DNA of 64,000 nucleotides, taken from assembly GCA_013248845.1 (NCBI GenBank), contig WSQC01000039.1, positions 1-64,000 of the forward strand, read 5' to 3'. This document shows positions 10,349-21,621 of this stretch, piece after piece. This DNA is from Passalora sequoiae. Lineage: Eukaryota > Ascomycota > Dothideomycetes > Mycosphaerellales > Mycosphaerellaceae. The position numbers were made by a program, and so were the translations under genes. Position 1 is the first letter of the stretch. The number at the start of each line of letters is the position of its first letter. The notes under the pieces are model-generated. The model was not told the DNA's origin. It searched no databases and saw nothing but the letters and a program-made list of their open reading frames with translations.

Positions 10349-12999
10349 ATGCATCTAGCTACTGCAGTGCTTGCCCTATTCGGGCTCACGGTACGCCAAA
10401 GCGAGTCAAGTATCAGATACCCGGGGCCAGCGTGGGTAGACGCAGAGTACGAAACGAGTCCGCATGTGTATCCTTCACGTACGTGAGCTAAATCCGCGTG
10501 ACATTACGAGTCCACTGGCGCATGCGCGTGACCGCACTGACACTACCATAGCTAATGCAACTGGCACTGGTTGGGAAGCCGCTTTCGCACAAGCTTCCGA
10601 CTTCGTCACGCAACTTACTCTGGACGAAAAACAGTTCCTGGTGACAGGTACCGAGGGCCCTTGCGTCGGGAACATCGGCTCGATACCACGACTCGATTTC
10701 GATGGATTATGTCTGCAAGATGGACCGCTGTCGATCAGGGTCGCAGATTATGCTTCGGTATTTCCTGCTGGCCTGACTGTAGCAGCCTCGTGGGATCGCA
10801 ACCTGGCCAACGTGCGAGGACAACAGCTTGCTGAAGAGTTCAAGAAGAAAGGTGCACATGTCATTTTAGGACCTGTCGCTGGACCCTTGGGAAGGAGTGG
10901 GTATGGCGGGAGGAATTGGGAGGGCTTCTCGCCCGATCCGTGGTTGACTGGGGAAATGTTCGAAAAGGTGTGGTTACAACGGTGAGGAATTTTGAGGTCG
11001 AAGTCATGCTGACAATGCACTTAGACAATCGTTGGTATCCAAGAGAAAGGTGTGCAGGCTTGCGCGAAGCACTATATCGGCAACGAGCAGGAAACACAAC
11101 GATATCCGGGCGTGAATGATAAGGGCATAACCATCGAGGCAGTCACGTCGAATATCGACGATCGGACTATGCATGAGCTGTACCTATGGCCATTTGCCAA
11201 TGCCGTAAAGGTCAATACGGCATCGATCATGTGCAGTTACAATCGCATCAACGGATCGTATGGTTGCCAGAACAGCAAGACTCTCAACGGTCTCCTCAAA
11301 GACGAACTGGGGTTCCAAGGATATGCAAGTCGTACAACTTTGGTAACACGGCACAGACTAATACGTCGCGCAGGTCGTGAGTGATTGGGGCGCAACCCAT
11401 TCAGGCTACCAAGCGATCAACGCCGGCGAAGATATGGACATGCCAGGCAATATCGACCGCGAGTCATCCTCGATTTCATCTTTCTTCGGCGGCAATATCA
11501 CCACGAGCGTCAAGAACGGCAGTCTCTCGGTTGACAGATTGAACGATATGTGTCGTCGTATCATGACACCCTACTTCTTCCTGAAGCAGAATAGACAATA
11601 CCCTCCCATCGATGGCAGCTCTCCTTCATTGAACAGCAACGATATCTCGCAATACAACTATACCTTCACTTTCGGAGAGTCGGATGTTGATGTGCGAGAT
11701 GGCCATGCAGAGCTCATCCGAGAGCTCGGCGCTGCTGGGATTGTGTTACTAAAGAACACGAATCGTACGCTTCCGCTGAAGAAGCCGAAGAACATTGCTG
11801 TCTTTGGAAATGATGCTGGTGATATGGCAGACGGCCTGTACGTCGACTTGAATAGCGATCTCGGTGATATTGGATATGACCAAGGTGTGCTGCCCGTCGG
11901 AGGTGGTTCCGGTACTGGACGCTTGACGTATATTATCTCGCCCCTGGAGGCAATCAAGGCGAGAGCTGCCGCGCAAGGAAATAATGCGCTGGTGCAGTAT
12001 TTGTTGAACAATACATTGGTAACTGACTCGGATGGGCTGTAAGTGGTGTAACATGCTTCGTCGTGGGCTTGGCTAACGCATATCAGCAAAATCTTGTACC
12101 CGCAACCGCCGGAAGTATGCCTCGTTTTCTTAAAGACATGGGCGACGGAGGCCTACGACCGTCTCTCATTGCGAGTGGATTGGAACGGCACTGGCCTGGT
12201 CGAGACGGTCGCCGCACGGTGTCCGAATACTGTAGTCATCACAAATTCAGGCGGCTTGAACGTGCTCCCTTTCGCCGACCACCCAAATGTCACGGCCATT
12301 CTAGCAGCTCACTTCGGTGGCCAAGAGCAAGGCAACAGTATTGCAGACGTCCTGTACGGCGACGTCAATCCCAGCGGTCACCTCCCCTACACCATCGCTC
12401 TCGACGAAAGCGACTATGATTTCGCGGATATAACGAACTCGTCCGCGCTTCAGAATACTTCGGACCCGCTGGCTTGGATCTCCGATTTCAAGGAAAGGAC
12501 TCTGATCGATTATCGCTGGTTTGATTACTTCAATATCAGTGTACGCTATGAGTTCGGCCATGGGCTGTCGTACACTAGCTTTTCGTTGTCCAACCTGTCC
12601 ATATCGAAAACAGCCTCGGGCGCCATCTCGGCTGCACCGCCGGCGAGCAAGGTCGTTCCTGGTGGGGACCCAGCTCTTTGGGAGATACTTTACTGCGTCA
12701 GTGCGACGGTGACGAATACGGGTTCTATTGCTGGTGCCGCAGTGCCGCAGTTGTATCTGGGCATTCCGACGCCTGGGGGTGGCGATCCGACGCCGGTCAA
12801 GGCGTTGCGTGGATTCGAGAAGCTGATGCTGCAGCCGGGTCAGAGTAAGACAGTACATTTCGAGCTCGCAAGACGTGATATCAGCTATTGGGATGTGGTG
12901 TCTCAGCAATGGAGGATTGGGAAAGGGTATGTGAAGGTTATGGCGGGATTCTCGAGTCGGGATATTATGGCGACGGGTTCCTTTGAGCCGCTGGCGTAG
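10349..12999 (+). CDS. Secreted GH3 beta-glucosidase
   Basis: Five exons: 10349-10478, 10552-10967, 11025-11324, 11374-12038 and 12087-12999, giving 807 residues. All joins keep phase. The third intron (11325-11373) starts with GCAAGT, a GC-AG intron. A signal peptide opens the protein (MHLATAVLALFGLTV). The N-terminal TIM barrel carries GTEGPCVGNIGSIPRL, the AKHYIGNEQE block and the nucleophile motif VVSDWGATHSG (Asp about 286). The C-terminal alpha/beta domain includes GIVLLKN, and a fibronectin-III-like domain follows (KTVHFELARRDISYWD). The family releases glucose from the non-reducing end of cellobiose and other beta-glucosides outside the cell. Several Asn-linked glycosylation sites are present. 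It resembles the fungal extracellular bglM group, but that subgroup is a guess. Confidence 0.93.
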
Positions 13000-13410
13000 T
13001 CGGGTGACGCAGACTATTTTCTCGAATATGCTTATGGTGCGGCCGTGCCAGCTGATATTCTATGTATACTGCTACTTTCCGGGTGTTATGGGTAGGCGAA
13101 GCGAAAGCATGGAGCAAAACAAGGCACCTCATGATTGAAGGCATTCCATGGGAACAGGCTAATGAATTGATGGAAATTGCCAAGACGTTCTAGCCAATGT
13201 CAGGAACAGGGATGCTGCACCTCCAAGCTTAGTAGCTTGGTCGCGAGGCATGACAAGCGCGTCTGACCATTTGGACTGCGCCTCTTTCTCCCTCTCCCAC
13301 TACTGCACGAGCGTTCCATCATCCGTCTTCACTTCTCCAACATTGTATTCCGATCTTTCCACTTTGCACAGCTCTCCACCCCCCGAACAAAGAGTAATAC
13401 CATAATAACC
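13000..13410. other. Intergenic region between GH3 gene and Laa2-like gene
   Basis: Nothing coding is seen. The pyrimidine-rich stretch from about 13280 to 13400 is a likely promoter or leader for the next gene. Confidence 0.4.
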
Positions 13411-15180
13411 ATGTCGGCACTTCAACCACCCCGTATCAACACGCAGAACGATCAGGGACAGGATACAGTATCAGGTAAGATACATCGCAACCTATGCATG
13501 CCGTGATAGCTCCGAGTGGAGACTAATCACATCCCCGGATGGCCAGAATCCTCAGATGACCACTTCTCTTCCGCCTCAGAAGGCACTCCCAACCCAGCCC
13601 GACTTTCCGTTGAGATTCCCATTACACGAGTTGAACGAGTAGACGACAAAGCCGCACATGGCGAAGTCCCAGGCACACCAGCATACGAACAGCGTACGGC
13701 AGATGCAGTACCAGACGAGGTGGAAATTGTTCCCGAGGGTCGAAGATCTCGCAGTGCAACGGCCAGCAGGAGTCGCAGCGCATCACACTTTAGCCAGAGC
13801 AGCAGACCGCAGACACCCGGAGGCAGTCCGATACCAAAGACGATTGTTGAAAGGGTTGATGATAAGCCGGCATACGGCGAAGTCGACGGCACATTTGCGA
13901 GGGAGCAGAGAATGGCCGATGCCGAGCCAGATGAGGTGCGACGAGCCCCTGCCGAGGCTATACATGGTAGGTGAGTGGTCATGCAGTGTATGACCAAGAA
14001 TAGATGCTGACGGATGGTAGCCGATCAAGTGACGGCGAGACTGCAGCAAGAGGGGCGAATCTAAATCAGACTCCCGCCCATCACCAAGCATGGTTTCGTT
14101 CCATGTGGGAGGGCGAGCTGAAGGAGGATCGAGCGGCACAGCATGAAGCACAGCAAGAGGAGCAAGAACGAGCGTCACAGTCTGTTGATGCGGCACATGA
14201 CGACGCTGAAGGTTTTGGAGATGACTTCGCCGAGTTCGCCGAAGGTGATGGTGACGATGACTTTGGAGACTTCGATGAGGCAGAGGATGCGACTACACCA
14301 ACGGCTGCTGCAGCAACATCAGAACCTGATCCCGAGCAGCAACAACGACAACCCAGCACAAACATCTTGGCAGGTCTTGTAAGTAGCATCTTGAACATAA
14401 TGCATGCCATCCATCTCAAAAAAACATGTCCATCAAGCTGACGCCCATTTCAAGCCACCCCTCGACCTCAAAGTCGACCTCACCAGCTCTGAGTTGCAAG
14501 ACACCATATCACCCTACCTGGACCGGATATTCCCCGACACCACAGACCCACCCTCTTCCCTCCCACCTCTCGACCTCTCCAACAGCTCCCCTTTTCTCTC
14601 CGACCGCTCCCTCTCCCTATGGCAACAACTCGTCTCCCCACCACCAATGCAGCCCCCCGACTGGACCCGCTCCAAGATCCGCCGCCTCTTCCTCGTCTCC
14701 CTCGGCGTCCCCGTAGACCTCGACGAAATCCTCCCACCATCCAAACAAAAACGCCTCATACTCCCCAACATCAACCTCACCACATCTCCTCGCGCCTCGA
14801 ATGCTGCGCTGGAGAATTTAAGACAGTCGGATGCGAACGATTCATCGGCGTCGGTCGATAGTAAAGGCGTCCGACGTTCAGCGAGGAAAAGGGAGACGCT
14901 CCCCCGGGGATCGCCGCCTGAGCCTGAATTCGACGCAAATCGGGCTATGCTGATTTGTCGGGTTACCGAGACGGCGATTGTGGGGATGGAGGATGTGGAG
15001 CTGAAGGATCATGTTTGGACGTTGGAGATTCTCAACCAGCAGGCGAGTAAGGTGTTGGAGTATTGGTTGTTGCGGAAGGATGAGGCGTTGAGGGAGAAGG
15101 AGGCGTTGGAGGGGGTTATTGAGAATTTGGTGGGATTTGTTAAGGCGAGGGGTGGACAGCAGGGCAACAAGAAGAAGTAG
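13411..15180 (+). CDS. Acidic Laa2/aftiphilin-like protein (DUF5102-type), probable AP-1 accessory
   Basis: Four exons: 13411-13474, 13547-13970, 14021-14378 and 14455-15180, giving 523 residues with consistent phases. The N-terminal 160 residues are low-complexity and hold a duplicated unit: RVERVDDKAAHGEV...AYEQRTADAVPDEV, then VERVDDKPAYGEV...AREQRMADAEPDEV. Residues about 227-249 are very acidic with GFGDDFAEF and DDFGDFDE, like the short Phe motifs that bind the gamma-ear of the AP-1 clathrin adaptor. The C-terminal 200 residues (ISPYLDRIFP...SLWQQLVSPP...WTRSKIRRLFLVSLGVPVDLDEILPP) look like the conserved fungal domain I associate with yeast Laa2. Role at trans-Golgi or endosomal AP-1 coats is inferred. 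The first three exons could also fit another trafficking protein. Confidence 0.7.
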
Positions 15181-15861
15181 AGTTATGTGGAAAGGGTGTG
15201 CTTTCGTGTTTCGTGTGGGATAGAGCAGTGCAAGATACCCTCCTGATATGACATCCTTTGAGTGCCACAAGTGCCCGTTGTGGCGAACAATTTGGGCTCG
15301 GCCCCGGTCAGCCACCATGTTATATCCTCATGCCTCGAGGAAAAGCAAACTCATACTTGGCTGGCGAGACGACCGCGGGGCTTCTCTCTACACTGCTGCT
15401 GGTCGGTAAAGCCTCGCGACGATGCGTAAGGCAGAAGTGAAGCGTGCAGCGACGAGAGCGTTGCGACGACGGAATGATATACTGTGCTGTCGGCGTAAAA
15501 TTTGATGCGAACAAGAAATCTATTTGGCGCCTAGCAGTGGCGATGGTGGATTAGTCATCGCTGCTGCTAGTTGCCCAGGTGGTGTCGGGTCAGGGTTCCA
15601 GGTTGCTGCCTACCTAAGGTACCTTAGGTCGTCGTCAAAGGAACTTAAAAGTCAAGGAGGAAGGAACAACCCAAAGCACAGACGCGCACATCCCTGTCGC
15701 TGTTCGCGTCACTTTCTTCTGCCCGAGCCCGGGCCCTCTTCTCTGGAACTCAAGCTGTTGGGCAATCAGCTGGAGCTGAACAAGTTGGGCGTGGCACGCT
15801 CGGTCCTGTACAGCTCCAGTGTCTTTAATCAAGCAACGCAGACTTACACAATTGGAGGGCC
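15181..15861. other. Intergenic between convergent genes
   Basis: This lies between the 3' ends of the Laa2-like gene (plus) and the SDR gene (minus). No coding frame is supported. It contains the perfect 18-base palindrome listed separately. Confidence 0.4.
15612..15629. repeat. Perfect 18-bp palindrome (ACCTAAGGTACCTTAGGT)
   Basis: The sequence equals its own reverse complement over 18 bases, centred on a KpnI-like GGTACC. It lies between two convergent gene ends. It could be a dyad protein-binding site, a replication or recombination relic, or chance. Confidence 0.8.
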
Positions 15862-17015
15862 TCATCCCGTCCTCGCTGCTTTTCTCCTTTGAACCTTCCT
15901 CCTTTGATACACTTTCTCCATTGCCCGATCAACGCCACTCATCCACCGGACCACCCTGTCGAGCCCAACCGGAAATATTCTGGCCCATTCAAGCCATCTC
16001 GCGTATAACGGCATGCTGATCTCACCACTCTCTCCAGCATCGACCATTTTCACCATCTCTCGGGCCAACTCCACTGGCTCAACAACAGGTCCAAAGAATG
16101 TCGAAGGCGTTTGGAGCTCGTCGAACAATGATGTGGCCAGCTGCCCGGGAGTAACAAGAACCGTTCGGATCTTCTCTGCGCCTACCGGAGCCGTACCCGA
16201 AGAAAGCTCTGCTCGCAAAGAGGTATGCATGGCGACAAGTGCTGCTTTGGCAGCGCAGTAATCGGAGAGATGGCTAGCTGCTATCTTCCCAAGCGCAGAC
16301 GCCACTGTGACGATCGTGCCTCCCACTTCCGATGAGAGCATACCGGGAAGGAAAGTACGGATCGTGTTGAAGTGTGAAATGAGGTTGACGTTGAAGTTGC
16401 GCTGCACTTCTTTCGCGGTCAGTTCCCACAAGGGCTTACCATTGATAATGCCCGCATTATTGACAAGGATAGTCGGTATGCCGAGCTGAACGAACATCAG
16501 CTTCGTGGTGAGAATGACGTATGAATACACGATCTGCCTACATCATTCTCTATCTTCTCCTTGGCCTTCTCCACCGCAGAAGGGTCTGACACATCGCAGT
16601 GATAGTACTGTACCCCGGCGAGCCCTTCGCTCTCTTTGTCTGGCTTCGCGATGTCCAGGATTGCAACACTGGCACCTCGCATGCCGTATATTTCAGCCAA
16701 GATCTTGCCCAGCCCGCTTGCACCGCCGGTTATGACCACGACCTCTTCGTTCCAGTCCACTTCACGCGGAACGCCATATGCTATGCGCTTGTTGACCACG
16801 GCAAGCACCCAAAGTAAGGTGATGAAAGAAGCATACATGCATGATGCGATGAACTCGTTGCTGTCGTACGGGGCTTGCAGTGATCGAAGGCAGAGTGGAA
16901 TGATCCAAGCGATGAAAGGATGGAAGATGCTGTTCGAAAGGACATTCGCAACTATATCGATGGTAAAATGGTCGTGCCAGCGCTTGCCACGACCGCTGGT
17001 AACCTGGTTGGCCAT
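15862..17015 (-). CDS. Short-chain dehydrogenase/reductase, membrane-anchored (SDR16C/RDH-like)
   Basis: Exons 16542-17015 and 15862-16485 on the minus strand (GTAGGC...TTCAG, 56 nt, phase 0) give 365 residues. One or two hydrophobic segments fill the first 75 residues (FIAWIIPLCLRSL and FITLLWVLAVV), as in the retinol-dehydrogenase-like group bound to ER or lipid droplets. The Rossmann part has the cofactor motif TGGASGLG (96-103), NNAG, and the triad Ser221 (VASALGK), Tyr234 and Lys238 (YCAAK). It probably oxidises or reduces a lipid alcohol or ketone with NAD(P). The substrate is unknown. The C-terminus is Arg/Lys-rich. Confidence 0.9.
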
Positions 17016-18464
17016 GTGATATTACGTGGTTGTGAACATTGCTATGCAGGAAGCTGAAGTCGAAGTGTTGGGACGGTGCTTAAGCTTGAACAGTGCAGTG
17101 GGGCACCGCGCCGACAGGGATTCGCGATTGTGGTCTGGCGCCAAGAACTTCTCCGAATGTGGATACAGTATTCACGAAGACACGTGATCAGCATCGCTAG
17201 GTGTCAGCATTGAACAGTCTCTCAACATCACGGTATCCTTGACATAATCCTTGTCAAGCCTACTGATGGAGTACTTGAACCCAATGCCACTCCCGCGCCA
17301 GATTCTTCCAGCATTATTCAATCCAAACACCAAACTTTTGCCCACGTCTTAAATGGGTTCATTTACCAAGATTAGCTTCGTTGCCCAGCACGATGTCGGA
17401 GACACCACCAAAAGCCGTTGCGACAGGTTTGTTTAATGTGGAAGTAAAATATATCTTTGAAGCCGATGATAGTAATATACAGAGACAACCGCAAAGGTGA
17501 AGCAGATGACAAGCAACGCGATTAAGAGCAGAGCAATGTAAGACTATGACGTCGTGTGTTGAAGCCCCAGCCCACTCGGTCCTGTGGAAACGCGAAGCAT
17601 TGCATACCGTCCGTGCCAGTCAAGATAAAGCACGCGCAGGGACGCTGCGAGATTGAAGCCGGATACAGCATCTCCAGGTAACAAAGTTGTGACCATGCCA
17701 ATGTCACAAAGACTCGCGTCATGGCTTTGAAGCTGCCCTGTAAAGCAGGATGACAATCTGCTAGCGAAGATCTTCACTTTTCACCGGGTTGCTGCACTCA
17801 CGGCGCAGCCAAGTAGGCGCCAGTCAACAAGACTGTTTTGCCAGACGAAGCTGCAAGAGGTCGTCAAATCACCTTGCCAGGACTGCATCCAAGGCTCGTT
17901 ATAGCTCTACTCTCCATATAGCCTGTCTGAGCCAAGGCTGCCAAAGATAGGCGGGTTCTTGCAGAGCGCTAAAAGCTTCGCCAAGCACCTGAAGCAACGA
18001 CACAGCCTGAGAAGGAGGATGTAAGAGACGGTAAGGCATTCATTTGGAGCAAGTGACGCAAAATTAGCCGGAACTGCCAGCGCGGTCTGCCGCCTCGGAC
18101 CGCGAATCTTTCATCACAGATCTGAGTGACTCCAGCTTGCTTGTCACCTCGGAGCAGCCGTAGCTGTGACTTCGCAGACAGTCGTCTGTCTCCTCAGGTT
18201 GGTTGCTACACCTTCCGTCGCTGTGTAACTTGGGTAGTGCCCAACGTGGCGGCCACATTGATTTCACTCGAGATCCCACCCTTACCATCTTGAACAGAGG
18301 AGACCTTACAGGAAAAGTTCCGAGTGCTCTGACACCTCCCAGCCCTTCAGACAGCCGGACTGTAGCCTTGTAAGCATTCTATGAACCAGCATGTATAATA
18401 GCTCGTAGATCATCATCTCCTGTCAGCCGCAAGGCACAATGCGTGGCAAGAGTCGACTGCGTTA
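17016..18464. other. Intergenic, no gene recognised
   Basis: Almost 1.45 kb between the SDR start and the Maf stop. Only short minus-strand frames (17522-17777, 18064-18288) without recognisable content. I see no RNA gene or repeat. Confidence 0.35.
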
Positions 18465-19332
18465 TCAAATCGCCTCATCGACCTCCTCTGGCACACCGGG
18501 CTCCACCACCACCTTCTCGATCAGCTGCAGTGTGGCTCGCAATGGCAGTCCGACCACGTTGTCGAAGGTGCCATCGATCTTCTCTACCAGTATACTTCCC
18601 AGACCTTGTATGCCGTAGCCACCAGCCTTATCCGCTCCTTCTCTCGTCCTGACGTAACTCATGATCAGATCGTCAGTAACGTCCTGATCAAACTTCACGT
18701 GAGTCTCCTCGACAAGAGTCTCCATGGCATAGCCAGGATCCATCAGGCTCTCGAGAGGTGCCATGCACACAACGGCAGTATAGACCTTATGCCACCCATT
18801 GTTCTGATCGCGCAGCATCTTCAACGTAGCGAAGTGCTCTTTCTCGTTTCGAGGCTTTTCGAGAATCTGGCCGAGATGTGACGAGACCACAGTATCAGCC
18901 GCTATGACGAGCGCAGGTTCGCCTTTCTTGGAGTCGATCTCTTGCTGGTAGACATTGCGAGCTTTCTGTTCAGCTGTCTCGAGGACATATTCGAATGGCG
19001 CCAAGCTCTTATCCTTGTCTTCAGGTAATGTCGATGGAATGATTTCGATTTGCGTCAAGCCGATCTGTTCAAGGCGGCTTTCAGCCACTCAGCCTTCCGC
19101 GATAGTTCGTCTGGATATTGAGGTTGCTTACCTGTGCCAGCAATTGTCGTCTTCGTGGCGAGGCTGATGCCAGTATCACTCGTCGTCCACGGATCATCTG
19201 CAAAGCAGGCAAGTCCAGTGGCCGGGGCGGTACTGGAACACCCTGTCTCGGTGGCGCTGGAGCATTGTTGGCAAGCGCTGGATTGTCTGTGTATGCCGGA
19301 GGCGCCTCCAACGGAGTCTTCTCGTCGGTCAT
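18465..19332 (-). CDS. Maf-like nucleoside triphosphate pyrophosphatase
   Basis: Exons 19132-19332 and 18465-19064 (GTAAGC...GAACAG, 67 nt, phase 0) give 266 residues. A Pro-rich N-terminal extension of about 50 residues precedes the Maf core: ILASASPRRRQLLAQ (joined across the intron to IGLTQIEI), the conserved Glu/Asp block STLPEDKDK, VIAADTVV, and GKxG-like GGYGIQGLGSILVEKI...VVGLPL. Family members remove pyrophosphate from non-canonical or modified dNTPs/NTPs (house-cleaning), in the cytosol. The join across the intron rebuilds the family motif exactly, so the structure is firm. Confidence 0.92.
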
Positions 19333-20033
19333 GTTGACGACAGAGTAATGTCGAAAGGCAAGCTCATCAATGCCTCAGCATCCGATTGGCATCACCCGAC
19401 GGATGGCGGACTGGACTCCGGTGCTGTTCCTTGCGAAACCGGCTGGTAGGGCCATTATTTCTCCGACCGAGACATCATGAGGTATCACGCACGCTGTTTC
19501 CATGACACGCGAGTGCCGACGCGACCATTCTCGCCAGTACCTACCTACCTACCTACCTACCTACCTACATCCTGCCTAAACATGACCTCCTTTTCTGGTG
19601 GCGATCTGGACACGACAGCAATGGCTTCGGTAGCGAGCAGCACACATAGTGGCTCACGTCGGAATCTGCTCTCCTCTTGGCTGTCTGGCCGATGAGGGGC
19701 ACTAGCAGTGGTGCAGAGAATTGTTTCTGGCGAAGATACCTTACAGTACAACCACTGCCGTCACATGCTAGAGCACAAGACGGGAGTGTACTCCAGCAAC
19801 AACAACCGGATTATTATGTGCAACGAGACACATCTCCGAGGTCGCTAATGTGCTGATGACACACGGCCGAGTGTACGCCGACGCAACGACCAAGATGGGA
19901 CGATGTCGAAGCTTTTCGATCATAATATGCCCGCTTTAACGTAGCCCAGTCCGTCCCTAGGTAGAAGCATTGCTACTGCTAAAGAGGTTTGTAAGCTATT
20001 CTTCGGCCAGCTGTCTTTCTTCACATCTGTACA
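19333..20033. other. Intergenic, no gene recognised
   Basis: This is the divergent region between the Maf-like gene (minus) and the MDR gene (plus). It holds the CTAC tandem repeat listed separately. Confidence 0.4.
19540..19568. repeat. (CTAC)n microsatellite
   Basis: About seven tandem copies of the tetramer CTAC lie in the intergenic region between two divergent genes. Confidence 0.9.
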
Positions 20034-20042
20034 TATATATAA
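20034..20042 (+). promoter_or_regulatory. TATA box (TATATATAA)
   Basis: The motif is about 110 bases upstream of the ATG at 20151. It is followed by a C/T-rich and CAACAGACACAC-type leader common in well-expressed fungal genes. Confidence 0.6.
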
Positions 20043-20150
20043 CATTCCATCCAACCGCTTTGCTACTATCAACAGACACACTCTCCTCCCCATACCCATT
20101 GCACTCGATCCGGTCACACTCCCACTTTGTCATCCCCACCATACAGCAAG

Positions 20151-21203
20151 ATGGTTCAGAACAAAGCCCTCATCTTCGCAGAGGTCCCGACTGGCTGGCC
20201 AGAGGCTGGCAAGCACCTCAAGATCGAAGCGCGCGACTTTGACACGGAGCAGCAACCGCCTCAGGGAGGCCTCACCGTCAAGGTCCACTATGTCTCCTTC
20301 GACCCATACCAGCGTGGACGAATGCGAGCACCAGAAGTCAAATCCTATGCACCACCCTTCGAGCTTGGCAAGCCCGTGACCAACGCAGCCGTAGTCACAG
20401 TCATCAAGAGCGACAACGATAGATTCAGGACCGGCGACCTCGTAATCGCACCACGCACATGGACCGAAGAGTACAGCGTCATCACAAAGGACGAAGCAGA
20501 CACTTTTAAAGTCCTCGAAAACACCTACAACCTCGACCCCAAAATCTTCCTCGGAGCCCTTGGCATGCCCGGCCTCACAGCCTACAGCTCCTTCTACGAG
20601 ATCGGCCAGCCAAAAAAGGGCGAAACAATCTTCATTTCCGCCGCCTCCGGCGCAGTCGGCCAACTCGTAGGCCAACTCGCCAAACACTCCGGCCTAACCG
20701 TAATCGGCTCCGTCGGAGACGACAAAAAACTGGCCTTCATAACCAAAGACCTCGGTTTCGACGCCGGCTTCAACTACAAAAAAGAAAAGCCCCTCGCAGC
20801 CCTCCAACGTCTCGCGCCCAACGGCATCGACATTTACTACGAAAATGTCGGTGGTGAACAGCTCGAAGCCGCGATCACGCATATTAATACCTTTGGTCGC
20901 ATCGTTGCTTGCGGAATGGTCTCGCAATATAATGTCAAGCCCGAGGAGTCGTATCCGATCAGAAATTTGATGCAAGTCGTTGCAAAGCGGATCAAGATGC
21001 AAGGTTTCATTGTCATGGATGAGAACATGGGACCGAAGTACACGCAAGAGCATCAGAAGAATGTACAGAAGTGGTTACATGATGGGACATTCAAGGCGGA
21101 GATGTCGGTGACCGACGGGATGGATAATGCTGCAGAGGGTCTGATTGGCATGTTACAGGGTAAGAATTTCGGCAAGGCAGTGCTGCAGGTCAGCAAGCTC
21201 TGA
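20151..21203 (+). CDS. MDR-family NADP-dependent oxidoreductase (leukotriene B4 12-hydroxydehydrogenase-like)
   Basis: A single exon of 350 residues. The start at 20151 (MVQNKALIFAEVP) follows CAAG and matches the family N-terminus; the upstream in-frame ATG at 20127 would add eight unlikely residues. The protein has the groES-like N-half (YVSFDPYQRGRM, FELGKPVTNAAVV) and a Rossmann half with ISAASGAVGQLVGQLAKHSG and YYENVGGEQLEAA. No zinc-ligand cysteines are seen, as in the double-bond reductase branch. It probably reduces alpha,beta-unsaturated ketones or aldehydes with NADPH in the cytosol, a detoxification or secondary-metabolism role. A clear TATA box and leader suggest strong or inducible expression. 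Confidence 0.92.
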   Translation: MVQNKALIFAEVPTGWPEAGKHLKIEARDFDTEQQPPQGGLTVKVHYVSFDPYQRGRMRAPEVKSYAPPFELGKPVTNAAVVTVIKSDNDRFRTGDLVIAPRTWTEEYSVITKDEADTFKVLENTYNLDPKIFLGALGMPGLTAYSSFYEIGQPKKGETIFISAASGAVGQLVGQLAKHSGLTVIGSVGDDKKLAFITKDLGFDAGFNYKKEKPLAALQRLAPNGIDIYYENVGGEQLEAAITHINTFGRIVACGMVSQYNVKPEESYPIRNLMQVVAKRIKMQGFIVMDENMGPKYTQEHQKNVQKWLHDGTFKAEMSVTDGMDNAAEGLIGMLQGKNFGKAVLQVSKL

Positions 21204-21621
21204 AGCATTCGAGTGGTGAAAGCGACGAGTACAGATACCATGACATTGAGCAGGCGTACCGCTACTTCTATACTCGTGTTGAAAAAGGATGCCAAGGAAT
21301 TTCAGCGCCTTGGCTTTCCCTTCAAGGCAATTTTGTTTTGCAGTACAAACGCACAACCTGCCATATTGGCCGTCCGCAAACAATTCCCTTCATAGTCGTA
21401 CACGCCATACAATACAGGAACGGGATATTATCACAGGATCCCGCCACGTGGCTGTACAAAACTGCCATCCCACAACGCCATCGCCCAAGTAGTATCTTTT
21501 GACAAAGCCCCCAAAAGGCCAAGAATCGTACATCGTTCGCCTAGGACTCATCTGCTCCAGCCTTGACCCGCTTGCGCAGCTTCGACAGTAACAAGTTAGC
21601 CACACGCCCAATAAGGAATGC
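21204..21621. other. Intergenic between convergent genes
   Basis: No gene is seen between the MDR stop and the stop of the minus-strand gene at 21622. Confidence 0.4.

Noticed and set aside
14081..14740. Ser/Arg-rich minus-strand frames opposite the Laa2-like gene
   Set aside because: These are complements of the acidic and Pro/Ser-rich coding region. The low complexity explains the open frames.
19540..19568. CTAC repeat considered as part of a CRISPR-like or regulatory array
   Set aside because: It is a simple tetranucleotide microsatellite without spacers.
20130..20687. 185-codon minus-strand frame opposite the MDR gene
   Set aside because: It is the antisense shadow of a clearly coding exon with strong codon periodicity on the plus strand.
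10349..21203. Possible secondary-metabolite cluster (GH3, SDR, MDR)
   Set aside because: There is no PKS, NRPS, terpene synthase or dedicated P450 in the window, and housekeeping genes (Maf-like, Laa2-like) lie between these enzymes.
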